Shown in pieces: positions 1-8,885 of a stretch of DNA of 64,000 nucleotides. Positions within the stretch are counted from its first letter, which is position 1, and every line of letters begins with the position of its first letter. Made by a program: the position numbers and the translations under genes. Source of the DNA: an uncultured Rhizobium sp. (GTDB taxonomy: Bacteria; Pseudomonadota; Alphaproteobacteria; Rhizobiales; Rhizobiaceae); assembly GCA_945952315.1 (NCBI GenBank), contig CAMFIE010000010.1, positions 60,193 to 124,192 of the forward strand, given 5' to 3'. The notes below the pieces were generated by a model. It worked only from the letters and a program-made list of their open reading frames with translations, was not told the origin of the DNA and did no database searches.

Positions 1-262
1 CATTGTCGGGCAGTTCGATGTTGGAAATCCGGTAGGTGCCGGGCGGCAGAAAGACCGGTCGGCCCCGGGCGGATGCCGCCTTCAGAACCTGCATGAAGCG
101 CCGGCTGCCGTCCTCTTCACCCTGCGGTGGAACGAATTCGTCGCTGCCGTCGCGCGCGCCGCGCAGGCCGGTTTGCGAAAACAGACCCTCCGCGCGCCCT
201 GCGGTTGCGGTAAGGCCAAGCGCGGCAAGGCTGCTGATTATCATGTGGCGGCGTGTCAACAT
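1..262 (-). CDS. Tat-exported repeat protein, N-terminal part (TIGR03808-like)
   Basis: The gene is cut by the left edge, so only the first 87 residues are present. It starts at ATG 262 with MLTRRHMIISSLAALGLTAT, a twin-arginine signal followed by a hydrophobic stretch and an Ala-rich cleavage region. The mature part (EGLFSQTGLRGARDGSDEF, then GRPVFLPPGTYRISNIELPDN) resembles the start of a parallel beta-helix protein. The closest family I know is the rhizobial twin-arginine repeat family TIGR03808, whose function is unknown. The Tat signal is seen directly; the family name is from memory and moderately sure. Confidence 0.6.
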   Translation of the reverse strand, partial: MLTRRHMIISSLAALGLTATAGRAEGLFSQTGLRGARDGSDEFVPPQGEEDGSRRFMQVLKAASARGRPVFLPPGTYRISNIELPDN

Positions 263-482
263 GGCACGAAATCCTTCTTTTGAAGGACATAACCGCAAGT
301 TTCGTGCCATGATGATTTGTATCAATGGTAACGATCTTGATACATGTATGTTTTGGACATGAGCGTCGATGCCGACAGCAATGTTTTCTGTGATATGGGT
401 TTCAGATCGGGTTTGGATTGCATTTTTGCAATGGGTGTCTCAAGGTTGAAGGCCACATGCTATCGGGTCTTCTGGAGCGAAG

Positions 483-2840
483 GTGCTGCCGATGGATAAG
501 GCGGATATGAAGATCGAAGCCGTGCCCGCTGCCGGCAAGGGCCTGGATGAGCAGAGCCGTATTCTCCTGTCGCTTGCCGGTGCCCGAATCGTGAGCGAGG
601 GAACCGAGCTTTTGACGGCGGAAGTGGATTTCCTGCGTTCCGTGCTCGAGCGCCTTCCCGCCCAGATTTTCGTGAAGGATCCGCAGTCGCGCTTTGTCTT
701 TGCCAATCAGGCGACGATTTCGCGGCTGGGTGCGGCGTCCATGGACGAGCTTCGCGGCCGCACCGATTTTGCCTATTACACACCGCAGGATGCGCAGGCA
801 TTTTATGATCTCGAACAGCAGGTGATCCGCAGCGGCATCCCGATCATCGACCGGGAGGAGAAGTTCGTTTCGGATACCGGCCAGACGGCCTTTCATCTCT
901 CCTCGAAACTGCCGCTCTTCGGAAAAGACGGAGATATCCGCGGGCTCGTCGGCTTTTCCATCGATATCAGCGAGCGCAAGCGGCAGGAAACGCTGAGGCG
1001 AGGCCAGTCCGATCTTCTGGAAATGATTGCCCGCAGCGAACCGCTGCCCGCCATCCTTGAGGCGCTGGTTCTGCTGATCGAGGCGCAGCTGACCGGCATT
1101 TTCGGCTCCATCCTGCTGCTCGGCGATGAAGGGCGCAGGCTTTACAAGGGGGCCGCGCCCAATCTGCCGGATGCCTATAACGATACGATCGAAGGTGTCG
1201 CCATCGGCAACATGGTCGGCTCCTGCGGCACGGCGGCCTGGTCCGGCAAGCCGGTCTTTGTCAGCGACATCATGAATGATCCGCGCTGGGCGAATTACCG
1301 CTGGCTTGCCGCCCAGTTCGGCTTCCGCTCCTGCTGGTCAACGCCGATCATCGCGCAGCAGAACCATGTGCTCGGCACCTTTGCGCTCTACTCCTTCGAG
1401 GTGCGCGAGCCGACGCCGGAGGAACTGGCGCTGGTGAGCATGGCGACCCATATCGCCGGGATTGCGATCGAGCGAAAGCGGGCGGAAGATCGCATCCATT
1501 ACCTCGCCCATCACGACACGCTGACCGGCCTGCCCAACCGCGCCTCCTTCAAGGATGCGATGGCCGACATGCTGATCGAGGCCCGTCATTCCGGCAGTCC
1601 CTTGAGCGTGGTTTATGTCGATGTCGACAATTTCAAGCAGGTGAATGACAGCTGGGGCCATGGCGCAGGCGATATGGTGCTGAAGGAAATCGCCTCCAGG
1701 CTGATGTCCTTCCTCTATCCCGGCGATCATTGCGTGCGGCTGGGCGGTGATGAATTCGTCGTGGTCTGCAAGGGGCAAGCGGCGGGAGATGCCGAATTCC
1801 TTGCGCGGCTGCACGGTCTGCGCAGCCACATCGCCGAACCGATGGTGGTGGAGGGGCATGCCTTTACCGCCACCTGTTCGCTCGGCATCGCGACCTTCCC
1901 GCAGGATGGCGATACGCCGGAAGCGGTGCTCGCTGCGGCGGATGCGGCCATGTATCGTTCGAAGGAAATGGGCCGCAACACGCTGTGTCTCTATGAGGGG
2001 CCGGGCGCGCTGAAGGTGAGCGAGGAAGTCAGTCGCGAGGCGGAATTGCGCGCCGCGATTGCCCGCGACGAGCTTTTCCTCGAGTTCCAGCCGCGCGTGG
2101 ATATGGGCGCAGGCCGCATTATCGGCGTCGAGGCGTTGGTGCGCTGGCGCCATCCGCGCACCGGGATTGTGCCACCGCTGCAGTTCATTCCCTTTGCCGA
2201 GGAAACCGGCCTGATCGTGCCGCTCGGCAACTGGGTGATGAAGGCTGCCTGCCGGCAGGCCAAGACCTGGCAGGATCGCGGCATGCCGCCGCTGATCATG
2301 GCCATCAATGTTTCCGCCCGACAATTCTGCGATCCGCTGTTCATCAACCATGTGGAGGAAGCGCTTGCGGAAAGCGGTCTTGCCGCCGAATTCCTGGAGT
2401 TGGAGCTGACCGAACACACGCTGATGAATGACGTGCCCGCCGCGACGGCTGCGATGGTGGCGGTGAAGGCTTTGGGCGTGCGCCTGTCCATCGATGATTT
2501 CGGCACCGGTTATGCCAATCTCGATGTGTTGAAAAACTTCCCCATGGATCTGGTGAAGATCGACCGCTCCTTCGTGCGATACCTGCCGGACGATGCGGCC
2601 ACCCGCTCGATTGCCAATGCGATGATCGCGCTTGCCCATGATCTCAACCTCACCGTGGTGGCGGAAGGGGTCGAGAATGGCGAGCAGATGCATTATCTGT
2701 GCGAACACGGTTGCCTTGAGGCACAGGGCTTTCTCTTCTCCGCACCGGTTTCGGCCGAGGAGGTGGAGCGCCTGCTCTCCGCCGGGCGCTGGCATCAGCC
2801 GCTTCTGGCGACCGGAGCAAGCATTGCTGGCAATTGTTAA
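483..2840 (+). CDS. PAS-GAF-GGDEF-EAL cyclic-di-GMP signalling protein
   Basis: Composite protein of 785 residues. A PAS sensor domain (about 45-165, ending in DISERKRQE) is followed by a GAF domain (about 185-330), a GGDEF diguanylate cyclase domain (GGDEF at 421-425) and an EAL phosphodiesterase domain (EAL at 550-552). The EAL motifs look intact: NVSARQF, ELELTEHTLM, DDFGTGYANL, KIDRSFV and AEGVEN. The position of the RxxD inhibitory site before GGDEF carries Y in place of R, so product inhibition by c-di-GMP may be absent. A GTG at 483 and an ATG at 492 are both possible starts; GGAG at 474-477 suits the first and AAGG at 480-483 the second. It has no operon partner. Confidence 0.93.
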   Translation: MLPMDKADMKIEAVPAAGKGLDEQSRILLSLAGARIVSEGTELLTAEVDFLRSVLERLPAQIFVKDPQSRFVFANQATISRLGAASMDELRGRTDFAYYTPQDAQAFYDLEQQVIRSGIPIIDREEKFVSDTGQTAFHLSSKLPLFGKDGDIRGLVGFSIDISERKRQETLRRGQSDLLEMIARSEPLPAILEALVLLIEAQLTGIFGSILLLGDEGRRLYKGAAPNLPDAYNDTIEGVAIGNMVGSCGTAAWSGKPVFVSDIMNDPRWANYRWLAAQFGFRSCWSTPIIAQQNHVLGTFALYSFEVREPTPEELALVSMATHIAGIAIERKRAEDRIHYLAHHDTLTGLPNRASFKDAMADMLIEARHSGSPLSVVYVDVDNFKQVNDSWGHGAGDMVLKEIASRLMSFLYPGDHCVRLGGDEFVVVCKGQAAGDAEFLARLHGLRSHIAEPMVVEGHAFTATCSLGIATFPQDGDTPEAVLAAADAAMYRSKEMGRNTLCLYEGPGALKVSEEVSREAELRAAIARDELFLEFQPRVDMGAGRIIGVEALVRWRHPRTGIVPPLQFIPFAEETGLIVPLGNWVMKAACRQAKTWQDRGMPPLIMAINVSARQFCDPLFINHVEEALAESGLAAEFLELELTEHTLMNDVPAATAAMVAVKALGVRLSIDDFGTGYANLDVLKNFPMDLVKIDRSFVRYLPDDAATRSIANAMIALAHDLNLTVVAEGVENGEQMHYLCEHGCLEAQGFLFSAPVSAEEVERLLSAGRWHQPLLATGASIAGNC

Positions 2841-2893
2841 ATCGCGGGCAGTGCGCTTGATAAATACCTGATAGAAAAGTTTTAATTCGGTTC

Positions 2894-3164
2894 AGAGCAG
2901 AGCTCGATCTGATTGGATCAATTCTGTTGGCTCAAACCGGGGTTTTCCACGAGGAAGGCGGCGCAGGAGATAGCGAGCCTATCTCCAAGCTGGCTGACGC
3001 AAGTGGAAAGCCGGTTTCAGCCAACCCTTTGGGCGGGATGAATTTTCCCGATTACCGTCGGCCTTCGCCTCGACCGTATATCCAGATATGGCCTTCGGCG
3101 AAGTCCTCGGTCCTCGGAAAAATTCCTTCCCGCAGAATGATTCAATCAGATCGAGCTCTGCTCT
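2894..3164. repeat. MITE-like element with nested inverted repeats
   Basis: The ends are near-perfect inverted repeats of 32-33 bp (2894-2926 and 3133-3164) that begin AGAGCAGAGCTCGATCTGAT and differ by one substitution and one indel. Inside, a second pair (about 2927-2950 and 3003-3024, TTGGCTxAAACCGG) and smaller hairpins (GGAGATA/TATCTCC; CTTCGCC/GGCGAAG) could fold into one long branched structure. No target-site duplication is evident. An open frame inside it is a by-product and has no ribosome site. This fits a non-autonomous miniature element or structured intergenic repeat; the mobilising transposase is unknown. Confidence 0.75.
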
Positions 3165-3247
3165 AAGCCACAGTGCGCTTGAGATAGATCAAGGCTCGAG
3201 TAATGGTTGGACCTATCCTGCCTACATCGAAATGAAGGAGTTCCAAC

Positions 3248-3448
3248 ATGGTTCGTCTTGCCGTTGTTATCTATATTCTTGCTGCCACTGTGTTTGCAGG
3301 TTCCGCTGTGATTGCGGTGCTTTCCATGGGCATGATGGCTGCATGGCAGATTGCCGGGGCTTTCTGCGCCGGTCTCGTCGTCGCGCTGCCGGTTTCGCTT
3401 CTGGTTGCCCGCAACATCTACAATGCGCTGAACAGCCGTCAGGCCTGA
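3248..3448 (+). CDS. small two-helix membrane protein
   Basis: A 66-residue protein made almost entirely of two hydrophobic helices (about 4-28 and 32-54), with a short polar tail NIYNALNSRQA. AAGGAG lies before the ATG. Similar short rhizobial proteins have been mislabelled CTP synthetase in some genomes, which nothing in this sequence supports. It stands alone, 83 bp after the MITE-like element and just before a hairpin terminator. The function is unknown; an inner-membrane location is inferred from hydrophobicity. Confidence 0.7.
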   Translation: MVRLAVVIYILAATVFAGSAVIAVLSMGMMAAWQIAGAFCAGLVVALPVSLLVARNIYNALNSRQA

Positions 3449-3461
3449 AGCGGCCGGGAAT

Positions 3462-3487
3462 AAGACGGGTGCCTGACGCCCGTCTTT
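3462..3487 (+). terminator. intrinsic terminator
   Basis: The arms AAGACGGG (3462-3469) and CCCGTCTT (3479-3486) form a GC-rich stem with a short T run, 13 bp after the stop of the small membrane protein gene. Confidence 0.6.
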
Positions 3488-3566
3488 CCTGTCCGAAAGC
3501 AAAACCGTGGTTACACTTTCCCGGAAATTGCGCTAGAGGTCACTCTGCTGATGACAGGAGTGCGCA

Positions 3567-4031
3567 ATGACTGACACGAACAACCGGCTCGAAGAACCGC
3601 AGATCCTGGATCTCGACGAGCAATTGACGGCTGTCGTGCGTTTCACCATTCCGCGTGCGGACATCGTCACCGCCATGGGCGAGGGGCGAATGGAACTGAT
3701 CGATGTGCTTGCCGCACAGGGCATTGCGCCGATTGGCCCGTGGTTTTCCCGCCATTACCGCATGGACCCGGCGGTTTTCGATTTCGAAGTGGGCTTGCCT
3801 GTCGCGACAGCCGTTCAGCCGAGCGGGCGGGTGCGGGCCGGGTCACTGCCTGCGGGCAAGGCGGCCGTCACGATCTATCGCGGCCCCTATGAGGAGCTTG
3901 GCGCTGCCTGGGGCGATTTCATGCAATGGCTGGAAGAGCACGGCCATCTGGTGGGCGAGGGGCTGTGGGAACACTATGCCACCGATGAAAAGGGCGGTCT
4001 CGCCACCGTTCTCTGCCGACCGGTTCGCTGA
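3567..4031 (+). CDS. GyrI-like/AraC effector-binding domain protein
   Basis: A 154-residue protein resembling the stand-alone GyrI-like (SOUL/AraC effector-binding) fold. It begins with EEPQILDLDEQLTAVVRFT, has a central GPWFSRHYRMDPAVFDFEVGL segment typical of the family, and ends with an AAVTIYRGPYEELGAAWGDF block in which family members carry the ligand-pocket glutamate. Such proteins bind small amphipathic molecules, and some hydrolyse or sequester toxic compounds. No DNA-binding domain is attached. It sits alone between two hairpin-bounded units. The family assignment is fairly sure and the ligand is unknown. Confidence 0.75.
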   Translation: MTDTNNRLEEPQILDLDEQLTAVVRFTIPRADIVTAMGEGRMELIDVLAAQGIAPIGPWFSRHYRMDPAVFDFEVGLPVATAVQPSGRVRAGSLPAGKAAVTIYRGPYEELGAAWGDFMQWLEEHGHLVGEGLWEHYATDEKGGLATVLCRPVR

Positions 4032-4102
4032 CCGGCAACAGGTTCGCGAAAGCGCCGCGCTCTAGGTTTCGGGCCAAGAACCTGATCCAGAAGCGGTAAT
4101 CC

Positions 4103-4983
4103 ATGTCTTTCCTGCCTGCTCGCATCCTTCAGAAAACCGTGCGGCTGATGCCGCTTGGCACGCTCCTTCTGCTTACCGGCTGTTACGTCGATACCAGCAG
4201 CATGAACACGGATCGCTTCGTGGAGCAGACGCGGCCGGTTTTCTATGTCAAGGACCCGGCATCGACCCCGCCTGCGGAAGACCCGAACGGGACCGCCTAT
4301 TCCGCCCCGCAAACCCCGGTTGGCCGGGTGCTCGGCATTGGCGGCAAGGTGCTGGGCAATGCCTTTCCCGACAAGCCCGGAACAGTCGAGACCGCGTCAT
4401 TGGTGAGCCCGCCCGCCGATGCCAGCGCCTATGACCCCGCCTATGCGGATATGTATGCGGCCTATATGGACAAGGATCGCCAGATCCCCGCCATCCCTTA
4501 CAGGGCATCAACCCGAAATTTCTGCGCCAGGAGGTGACCTTTCCGAGTGCGGAAAAGCCGGGAACGATCGTGGTCGATACGCAGGAGAAGCTCCTCTATC
4601 TCATTCTCGGCAATGGCAAGGCAATGCGCTATGGCGTGGGTCTTGGCCGCAAGGGTTTCGGCTGGCATGGACGCGGTGTGATCCAGTGGCGTCAGCGCTG
4701 GCCGCGCTGGACCCCGCCGGATGAAATGGTCGACCGCCAGCCGGAAATCGCCCAGTATTCGGCGGCGAATGGCGGCATGGATCCGGGCCTCAACAATCCG
4801 CTCGGCGCGCGTGCGCTCTATATCTTCCAGAACGGTCAGGATTCGCTTTACCGCATTCACGGCACACCGGAATGGAAATCGATAGGCAAAGCCGTGTCCT
4901 CCGGCTGCGTGCGGATGCTCAACCAGGATGTGATCGATCTCTACGACCGCCTGCCGGAAAAGGCGGACATCGTGGTGATGTAG
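4103..4983 (+). pseudogene. L,D-transpeptidase lipoprotein gene, frameshifted
   Basis: The first part (4103-4537) encodes a lipoprotein signal (LGTLLLLTGCYVDTSS) and a linker. The second (4534-4983) encodes the YkuD catalytic domain with HGTPEWKSIG and the active-site motif SSGCVRM. Near 4499-4502 the natural frame QGINPKFLRQEVTFPSAEKP continues in another frame; one extra base after TTAC would join the two parts into a protein of about 293 residues. The intact paralogue at 9037-9660 has the same layout (IKPELRRQEVAYETPHPAGT). The gene is therefore either disrupted by a 1-nt deletion or carries a sequencing error. The family makes 3-3 peptidoglycan crosslinks or anchors proteins. Confidence 0.85.
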
Positions 4984-5009
4984 CATCACGGCAAAACTGG
5001 CTTCTGACG

Positions 5010-5041
5010 AAACCCGCAAGGTCTGCGCCTTCGCGGGTTTT
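5010..5041 (+). terminator. intrinsic terminator after L,D-transpeptidase gene
   Basis: AAACCCGC (5010-5017) pairs with GCGGGTTT (5033-5040), extended by an inner AAGG/CCTT pairing, and runs into TTTT. Confidence 0.7.
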
Positions 5042-5103
5042 GCTATTTCCTTCGGCCGGTATTAGGTTCTGCGTAAACGAAGCACCCAAGAGGGGAGGAC
5101 AGC

Positions 5104-5862
5104 ATGGCAGCCAATCACGGACCTTTCATCTGGTATGAATATACCACAGCCGACACTGTCCGGGCGGGGGATTTTTACGGGGCCGTAATGGGCTGGAACG
5201 TCGGAAATACAGGTATTCCGGGTATGGATTACATCGTGCTGACCGCGCCTGACGGCGGTGTGGGTGGCCTTGTTCCGCTTTCCCCCGGTGGCCGTCCCGG
5301 CTGGGTTGGCGTGGTGCAGGTGGCAAATGTCGACGAGACCGCCCGCCTGTTCGAATCCCTCGGGGGCAAGGTGATCGTGCCGGGCCTCGATATTCCGAAT
5401 ATCGGCCGCTACGGAGTACTTGCCGATCCCGATGGTGCACTGATTTCGGTGATGACGCCGACCTCGGACGAACAGTGGAAGTATGAATCCATGGCAAAGC
5501 CCGGCCACGCCGGCTGGCACGAGCTTTTTGCCCGCGATGGCCAGAAGGCGTTCGACTTCTATTCGAAGGTTTTCGGCTGGACGAAATCCACTGCCATGGA
5601 CATGGGGCCGATGGGCACCTACCAGCTCTTCGCGCAGGACGGACACGATATCGGCGGGATCATGACCATGACGCCGCAGATGCCCGCGCCGCTCTGGAAT
5701 TTCTATTTTCAGGTGGATGCGGTGGATGCGGCCGCAAGCCGCGCGACCGCGAAGGGTGCGTCACTGATCAACGGTCCGCATCAGGTGCCGGGCGGCGGCT
5801 GGGTGGTCCAATTTGCCGATCCGGACGGTCAGCTTTTCTCCGTGCTTTCCGCCAACCGATAG
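5104..5862 (+). CDS. VOC (glyoxalase/bleomycin-resistance) family protein, two domains
   Basis: A 252-residue protein with two tandem vicinal-oxygen-chelate modules. The first (about 5-125) begins with PFIWYEYTTADTVRAGDFYG; the second (about 132-250) begins with GHAGWHELFARDGQKAFDFY. Both end in a DPDG motif followed by a short strand (FADPDGQLFSVLSANR at the C terminus). This is the layout of the double-domain VOC proteins related to the mycobacterial 27-kDa antigen. Metal ligands cannot be assigned with certainty, so enzymatic activity and substrate are open. GAGGGGAGGA precedes the ATG and a strong terminator follows the gene. It is a single-gene transcription unit. Confidence 0.85.
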   Translation: MAANHGPFIWYEYTTADTVRAGDFYGAVMGWNVGNTGIPGMDYIVLTAPDGGVGGLVPLSPGGRPGWVGVVQVANVDETARLFESLGGKVIVPGLDIPNIGRYGVLADPDGALISVMTPTSDEQWKYESMAKPGHAGWHELFARDGQKAFDFYSKVFGWTKSTAMDMGPMGTYQLFAQDGHDIGGIMTMTPQMPAPLWNFYFQVDAVDAAASRATAKGASLINGPHQVPGGGWVVQFADPDGQLFSVLSANR

Positions 5863-5871
5863 CCCCAATAT

Positions 5872-5899
5872 CCCCTCCGGGTCATCCGGAGGGGCTTTT
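5872..5899 (+). terminator. intrinsic terminator after VOC gene
   Basis: A perfect 9-bp stem CCCCTCCGG/CCGGAGGGG with loop GTCAT is followed by CTTTT. The ATPase gene converges from the other side. Confidence 0.85.
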
Positions 5900-5911
5900 C
5901 CATGCGTTCGA

Positions 5912-7495
5912 TCAGCGGGTGAGGCTGCCCAGAATGCCGCGCACCAGGGCCCGGCCGACGGATGAGGCAACCGAACGCGCAACGCTCTTCATCGCTGCTT
6001 CCACAACGGTTTCGCGCTGATAGCCGGAGCGTGGGCGGGCTTCCGTCTGCTTCTGGTCATCGTCATTGCCGGTGCCGAAGCCGGGCAGGGTCCAGCGGCC
6101 GCCGGCGGTATCGGCCTGCTGCGGTGCTTGCGGATCGACCGGCGGTGCGGTCTGGCCCTGCGGGGCAGGGGCGGCCGGTGCCGTGCGCCCTTGTGCGCGC
6201 GCCATCAGGATTTCGAAGGCCGATTCGCGATCCTCATCCACATCATACTGGTTCGCGACCGGGGAAAGCTGCATCACGCGGGCGCGTTCCTCATCCGTCA
6301 CCGGGCCAAGCCGCGAGGACGGCGGACGCACAAGCGTGCGCTGCACGACCGAGGGCACGCCCTTTTCTTCCAGCATCGAGACGAGCGCCTCACCCGTTCC
6401 GAGCTGCGTAATCGCCGTTGCGCAGTCGAAATCCGGGTTGGCGCGGAAGGTTTCGGCAGCCGTTTTCACCGCCTTCTGTTCGCGCGGCGTATAGGCGCGC
6501 AGCGCATGCTGTACCCGGTTGCCAAGCTGGGCGAGCACGGTTTCCGGCACATCCATCGGGTTCTGGGTGACGAAATAGACGCCAACACCCTTCGAACGGA
6601 TCAGGCGCACCACCTGTTCCACCCGCTGGATCAGCACCGGCGGCGCGTCATTGAACAGCAGATGGGCTTCATCAAAGAAGAAGACCAGCTTCGGCTTTTC
6701 CGGATCACCCACTTCCGGCAGCACCTCGAACAGCTCCGACAGAAGCCAGAGCAGGAAGGTGGCGTAAAGGCGCGGGTTCATCATCAGCTTGTCGGCGGCG
6801 AGAACCGAAATCGCGCCGCGGCCATCATTGGTCACCCGCATGATATCGGTGACCTTCAGCGCCGGTTCACCGAAGAAATTCGCGGCACCCTGCTGCTCCA
6901 GCACCAGAAGCGCCCGCTGCAGCGAGCCGACCGAGGCCTTCGACACTAACCCGAACTGGCCGGAGATCTCCTCGGCATTTTCTGCCATGTAATTCAGAAG
7001 TGCCTGCAGATCCTTGAGATCGAGCAGCGCCAGCCCGCCCTGATCGGCAATCTTGAAGGCGATGTTCAGCACGCCTTCCTGCGCTTCCGAGGCATTCATC
7101 AGCCGGGCGAGCAAAAGCGGCCCCATTTCGGCAATGGTGGTGCGCACCCGGTGGCCCTTTTCGCCATAGAGATCCCAGAAGATCACCGGGAATTCCTCAA
7201 AGCCATAGGGGCTGAGGCCGATCTGGTCAGCCCGCTTCTGCAGGAAATCCTTGGCCTCGCCCATCTGCGAAATGCCGGAAAGATCGCCCTTGATATCGGC
7301 GCAGAACACCGGCACGCCCGCATCCGAAAAGCCTTCCGCCAGCACCTGCAGGGTCACGGTCTTGCCCGTGCCTGTTGCACCCGTCACCAGTCCGTGACGG
7401 TTGCCGTAATGCAGATCCAGATATTCCGGCTTGTTCAGCGTATCATCCGGCTTGCGGCTGGTTCCGACAAAGATCTTACCTTCTTGAAGCAGCAC
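5912..7495 (-). CDS. HerA-like P-loop ATPase (DUF853 family)
   Basis: A 527-residue cytoplasmic ATPase of the DUF853/YjgR group, related to HerA/FtsK helicase-type motors. The Walker A motif GATGTGKT is at residues 39-46 and a Walker B stretch (KLVFFFDEAHLLF) lies near 265. The middle contains the family-typical GVYFVTQNPMDVPETVLAQLGNRVQHALRAYTP region, split by proteins of this group into an arginine-finger-like segment. The C-terminal 120 residues are Pro/Ala/Gln-rich and low-complexity, ending in a conserved VARSVASSVGRALVRGILGSL tail. The physiological role of the family is not settled. Family membership is secure. Confidence 0.9.
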   Translation of the reverse strand: MLLQEGKIFVGTSRKPDDTLNKPEYLDLHYGNRHGLVTGATGTGKTVTLQVLAEGFSDAGVPVFCADIKGDLSGISQMGEAKDFLQKRADQIGLSPYGFEEFPVIFWDLYGEKGHRVRTTIAEMGPLLLARLMNASEAQEGVLNIAFKIADQGGLALLDLKDLQALLNYMAENAEEISGQFGLVSKASVGSLQRALLVLEQQGAANFFGEPALKVTDIMRVTNDGRGAISVLAADKLMMNPRLYATFLLWLLSELFEVLPEVGDPEKPKLVFFFDEAHLLFNDAPPVLIQRVEQVVRLIRSKGVGVYFVTQNPMDVPETVLAQLGNRVQHALRAYTPREQKAVKTAAETFRANPDFDCATAITQLGTGEALVSMLEEKGVPSVVQRTLVRPPSSRLGPVTDEERARVMQLSPVANQYDVDEDRESAFEILMARAQGRTAPAAPAPQGQTAPPVDPQAPQQADTAGGRWTLPGFGTGNDDDQKQTEARPRSGYQRETVVEAAMKSVARSVASSVGRALVRGILGSLTR

Positions 7496-7781
7496 CGCTT
7501 CTCTCCCTTGTTGCCGGTCAACCGGCCGTGATTATCTCGACTCCGGTCATACTGTATAAAGAAGCAGTTGAAAGGGGCAAGGCCTGCGGCAAAGGGCGCA
7601 ATGCCAAACAAATCCACCTTCGGTTGCCCGTCAGCCATCTGCCATTCATGTTTTGCAGTATAATGGATTTTCCGGGCGAGACAGGGGCACGAATCGCGCG
7701 TCTCCTCCGGTGCGGGGCCTTGAGTTCGGTCTGGAAACTCTTTACCTTCACGTCAACGTAATTCATTTTCGGGAGAATCGC

Positions 7782-8168
7782 ATGAACGAACTCGTGACAC
7801 AGATTTCGGAAAAGGTGGGCATCGATCCGGCACTGGCGGAAAAGGCCGTCGGCCTGATGCTGAACTTCCTGCAGACGGAAGGCGACAGCGAAGCGGTTTC
7901 GCGGATGATTGCCGCGATTCCGGGCGGTGCTGATCTGGTATCGGGCGCAACCGGTGGCGGCGGCGGCCTGCTCGGCGGTATCATGAGCGCGCTGGGCGCG
8001 GGCGGCGGTGTCATGGCGCTCGGCCAGCAACTGATGAGCCAGGGGCTCGGCATGGGCGAGATCACCTCGCTTGCCAAGGAAACCATTGCCACCGCCAAGC
8101 AATATGCCGGTGACGAGGTGGTCGATCAGGTGGTTGCCTCGGTGCCGGGGCTTAGCCAGTTCGTCTGA
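7782..8168 (+). CDS. conserved Gly-rich protein of unknown function
   Basis: A 128-residue protein. The start is ATG 7782 with GGGAGA 5 nt upstream; the open frame extends further 5' but without similarity or a ribosome site. The N-terminal part (MNELVTQISEKVGIDPALAE) is a predicted helical domain like the DUF2267/DUF2780 group. The centre is a Gly-rich flexible block (GATGGGGGLLGGIMSALGAG). The C-terminal helix pair ends in VDQVVASVPGLSQFV, a tail common in rhizobial homologues. No catalytic residues are recognisable. The gene has its own terminator. Confidence 0.75.
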   Translation: MNELVTQISEKVGIDPALAEKAVGLMLNFLQTEGDSEAVSRMIAAIPGGADLVSGATGGGGGLLGGIMSALGAGGGVMALGQQLMSQGLGMGEITSLAKETIATAKQYAGDEVVDQVVASVPGLSQFV

Positions 8169-8193
8169 CGCGTCCTCTTGCGTTCCAGGTCAA

Positions 8194-8227
8194 AGCGCGT
8201 TCGGCTGCCTGCCGGGCGCGCTTTTTT
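8194..8227 (+). terminator. intrinsic terminator
   Basis: The arms AGCGCGTTCGGC and GCCGGGCGCGCT (12 bp with two G-U pairs, loop TGCCT) run into six Ts. The HAD gene begins 38 bp further on, so it needs its own promoter. Confidence 0.85.
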
Positions 8228-8264
8228 GCTTGCGCAGGCGGGCCTGCCACCCCTACAAGCGGCC

Positions 8265-8885
8265 ATGGTCAAGGCACTGATTTTCGATCTGGATGGCACG
8301 CTGGTGGACAGCGAACTGATCGGCGCGGAAACGCTCGCCGCTCTTCTCCCGGAGCTCGGCCTTTCCGGCGCGGAGATCACCGCGCGCTATCGCGGCTGGC
8401 GGTTCAAGACCATTCTGGAAGAGTTTTCAAAGCGCACCATCCGTCCGCTGGATGATGATTTCATCGCACTCTATCGCGCCCGGTCTTCCGTTCGGTTTGA
8501 AAACGAGCTGAAGGCCTTTCCCTTTGTGGAGGAAATGCTCGACGCGGCAAGACTGCCGTTCTGCATAGCCTCCAGCGGCCCGCCGGAAAAGATCAACCGC
8601 TCGCTGCGGGTTACCGGCCTTGCCCGGTTTTTCCCCGACCGGACCTTCAGCGCCTACAGCATCAACAGCTGGAAGCCGGACCCGGATCTTTTCCTGCATG
8701 CCGCGCGGGCGATGGGCTTTCGGCCGCAAGACTGTCTGGTGATTGAAGACAGCGCCGTCGGTGTCGAGGCCGCCCGCCGCGCAGGCATGCCGGTGCTGGT
8801 GCATGCGCCGGAAGGCGAACCTGTCGCAGACTGTCCGAGCTTTTCGAGCTATGCCGGGTTTCATGCGCTGGTGGCCCGGCTTTAG
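8265..8885 (+). CDS. HAD-superfamily phosphatase/phosphomutase-like hydrolase
   Basis: A 206-residue HAD subfamily IA protein. Motif I FDLDGTLVDSE is at residues 7-17 with both catalytic aspartates, a helical cap follows, motif II is CIASSG, the conserved Lys is in NSWKPDPDLFLHAA, and motif III/IV is VIEDSAVGVEAARRAGM. The pattern matches beta-phosphoglucomutase-like and YqaB/GS1-type sugar-phosphate phosphatases. The substrate cannot be read from sequence. ATG 8265 is chosen because motif I starts 7 residues in, as usual; the upstream extension is rejected because it runs into the preceding terminator. Confidence 0.88.
   Translation: MVKALIFDLDGTLVDSELIGAETLAALLPELGLSGAEITARYRGWRFKTILEEFSKRTIRPLDDDFIALYRARSSVRFENELKAFPFVEEMLDAARLPFCIASSGPPEKINRSLRVTGLARFFPDRTFSAYSINSWKPDPDLFLHAARAMGFRPQDCLVIEDSAVGVEAARRAGMPVLVHAPEGEPVADCPSFSSYAGFHALVARL

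Noticed and set aside
1338..2795. Long minus-strand frame (485 codons) opposite the GGDEF-EAL gene
   Set aside because: It is antisense to a gene with intact domains; its composition is rich in His/Arg/Gly as expected for a shadow of GC-rich coding DNA.
2927..3166. 79-codon frame inside the inverted-repeat element
   Set aside because: It has no ribosome site and is imposed by the repeat structure.
3248..3448. CTP synthetase annotation for the small membrane protein
   Set aside because: Two hydrophobic helices in 66 residues; none of the PyrG motifs is present.
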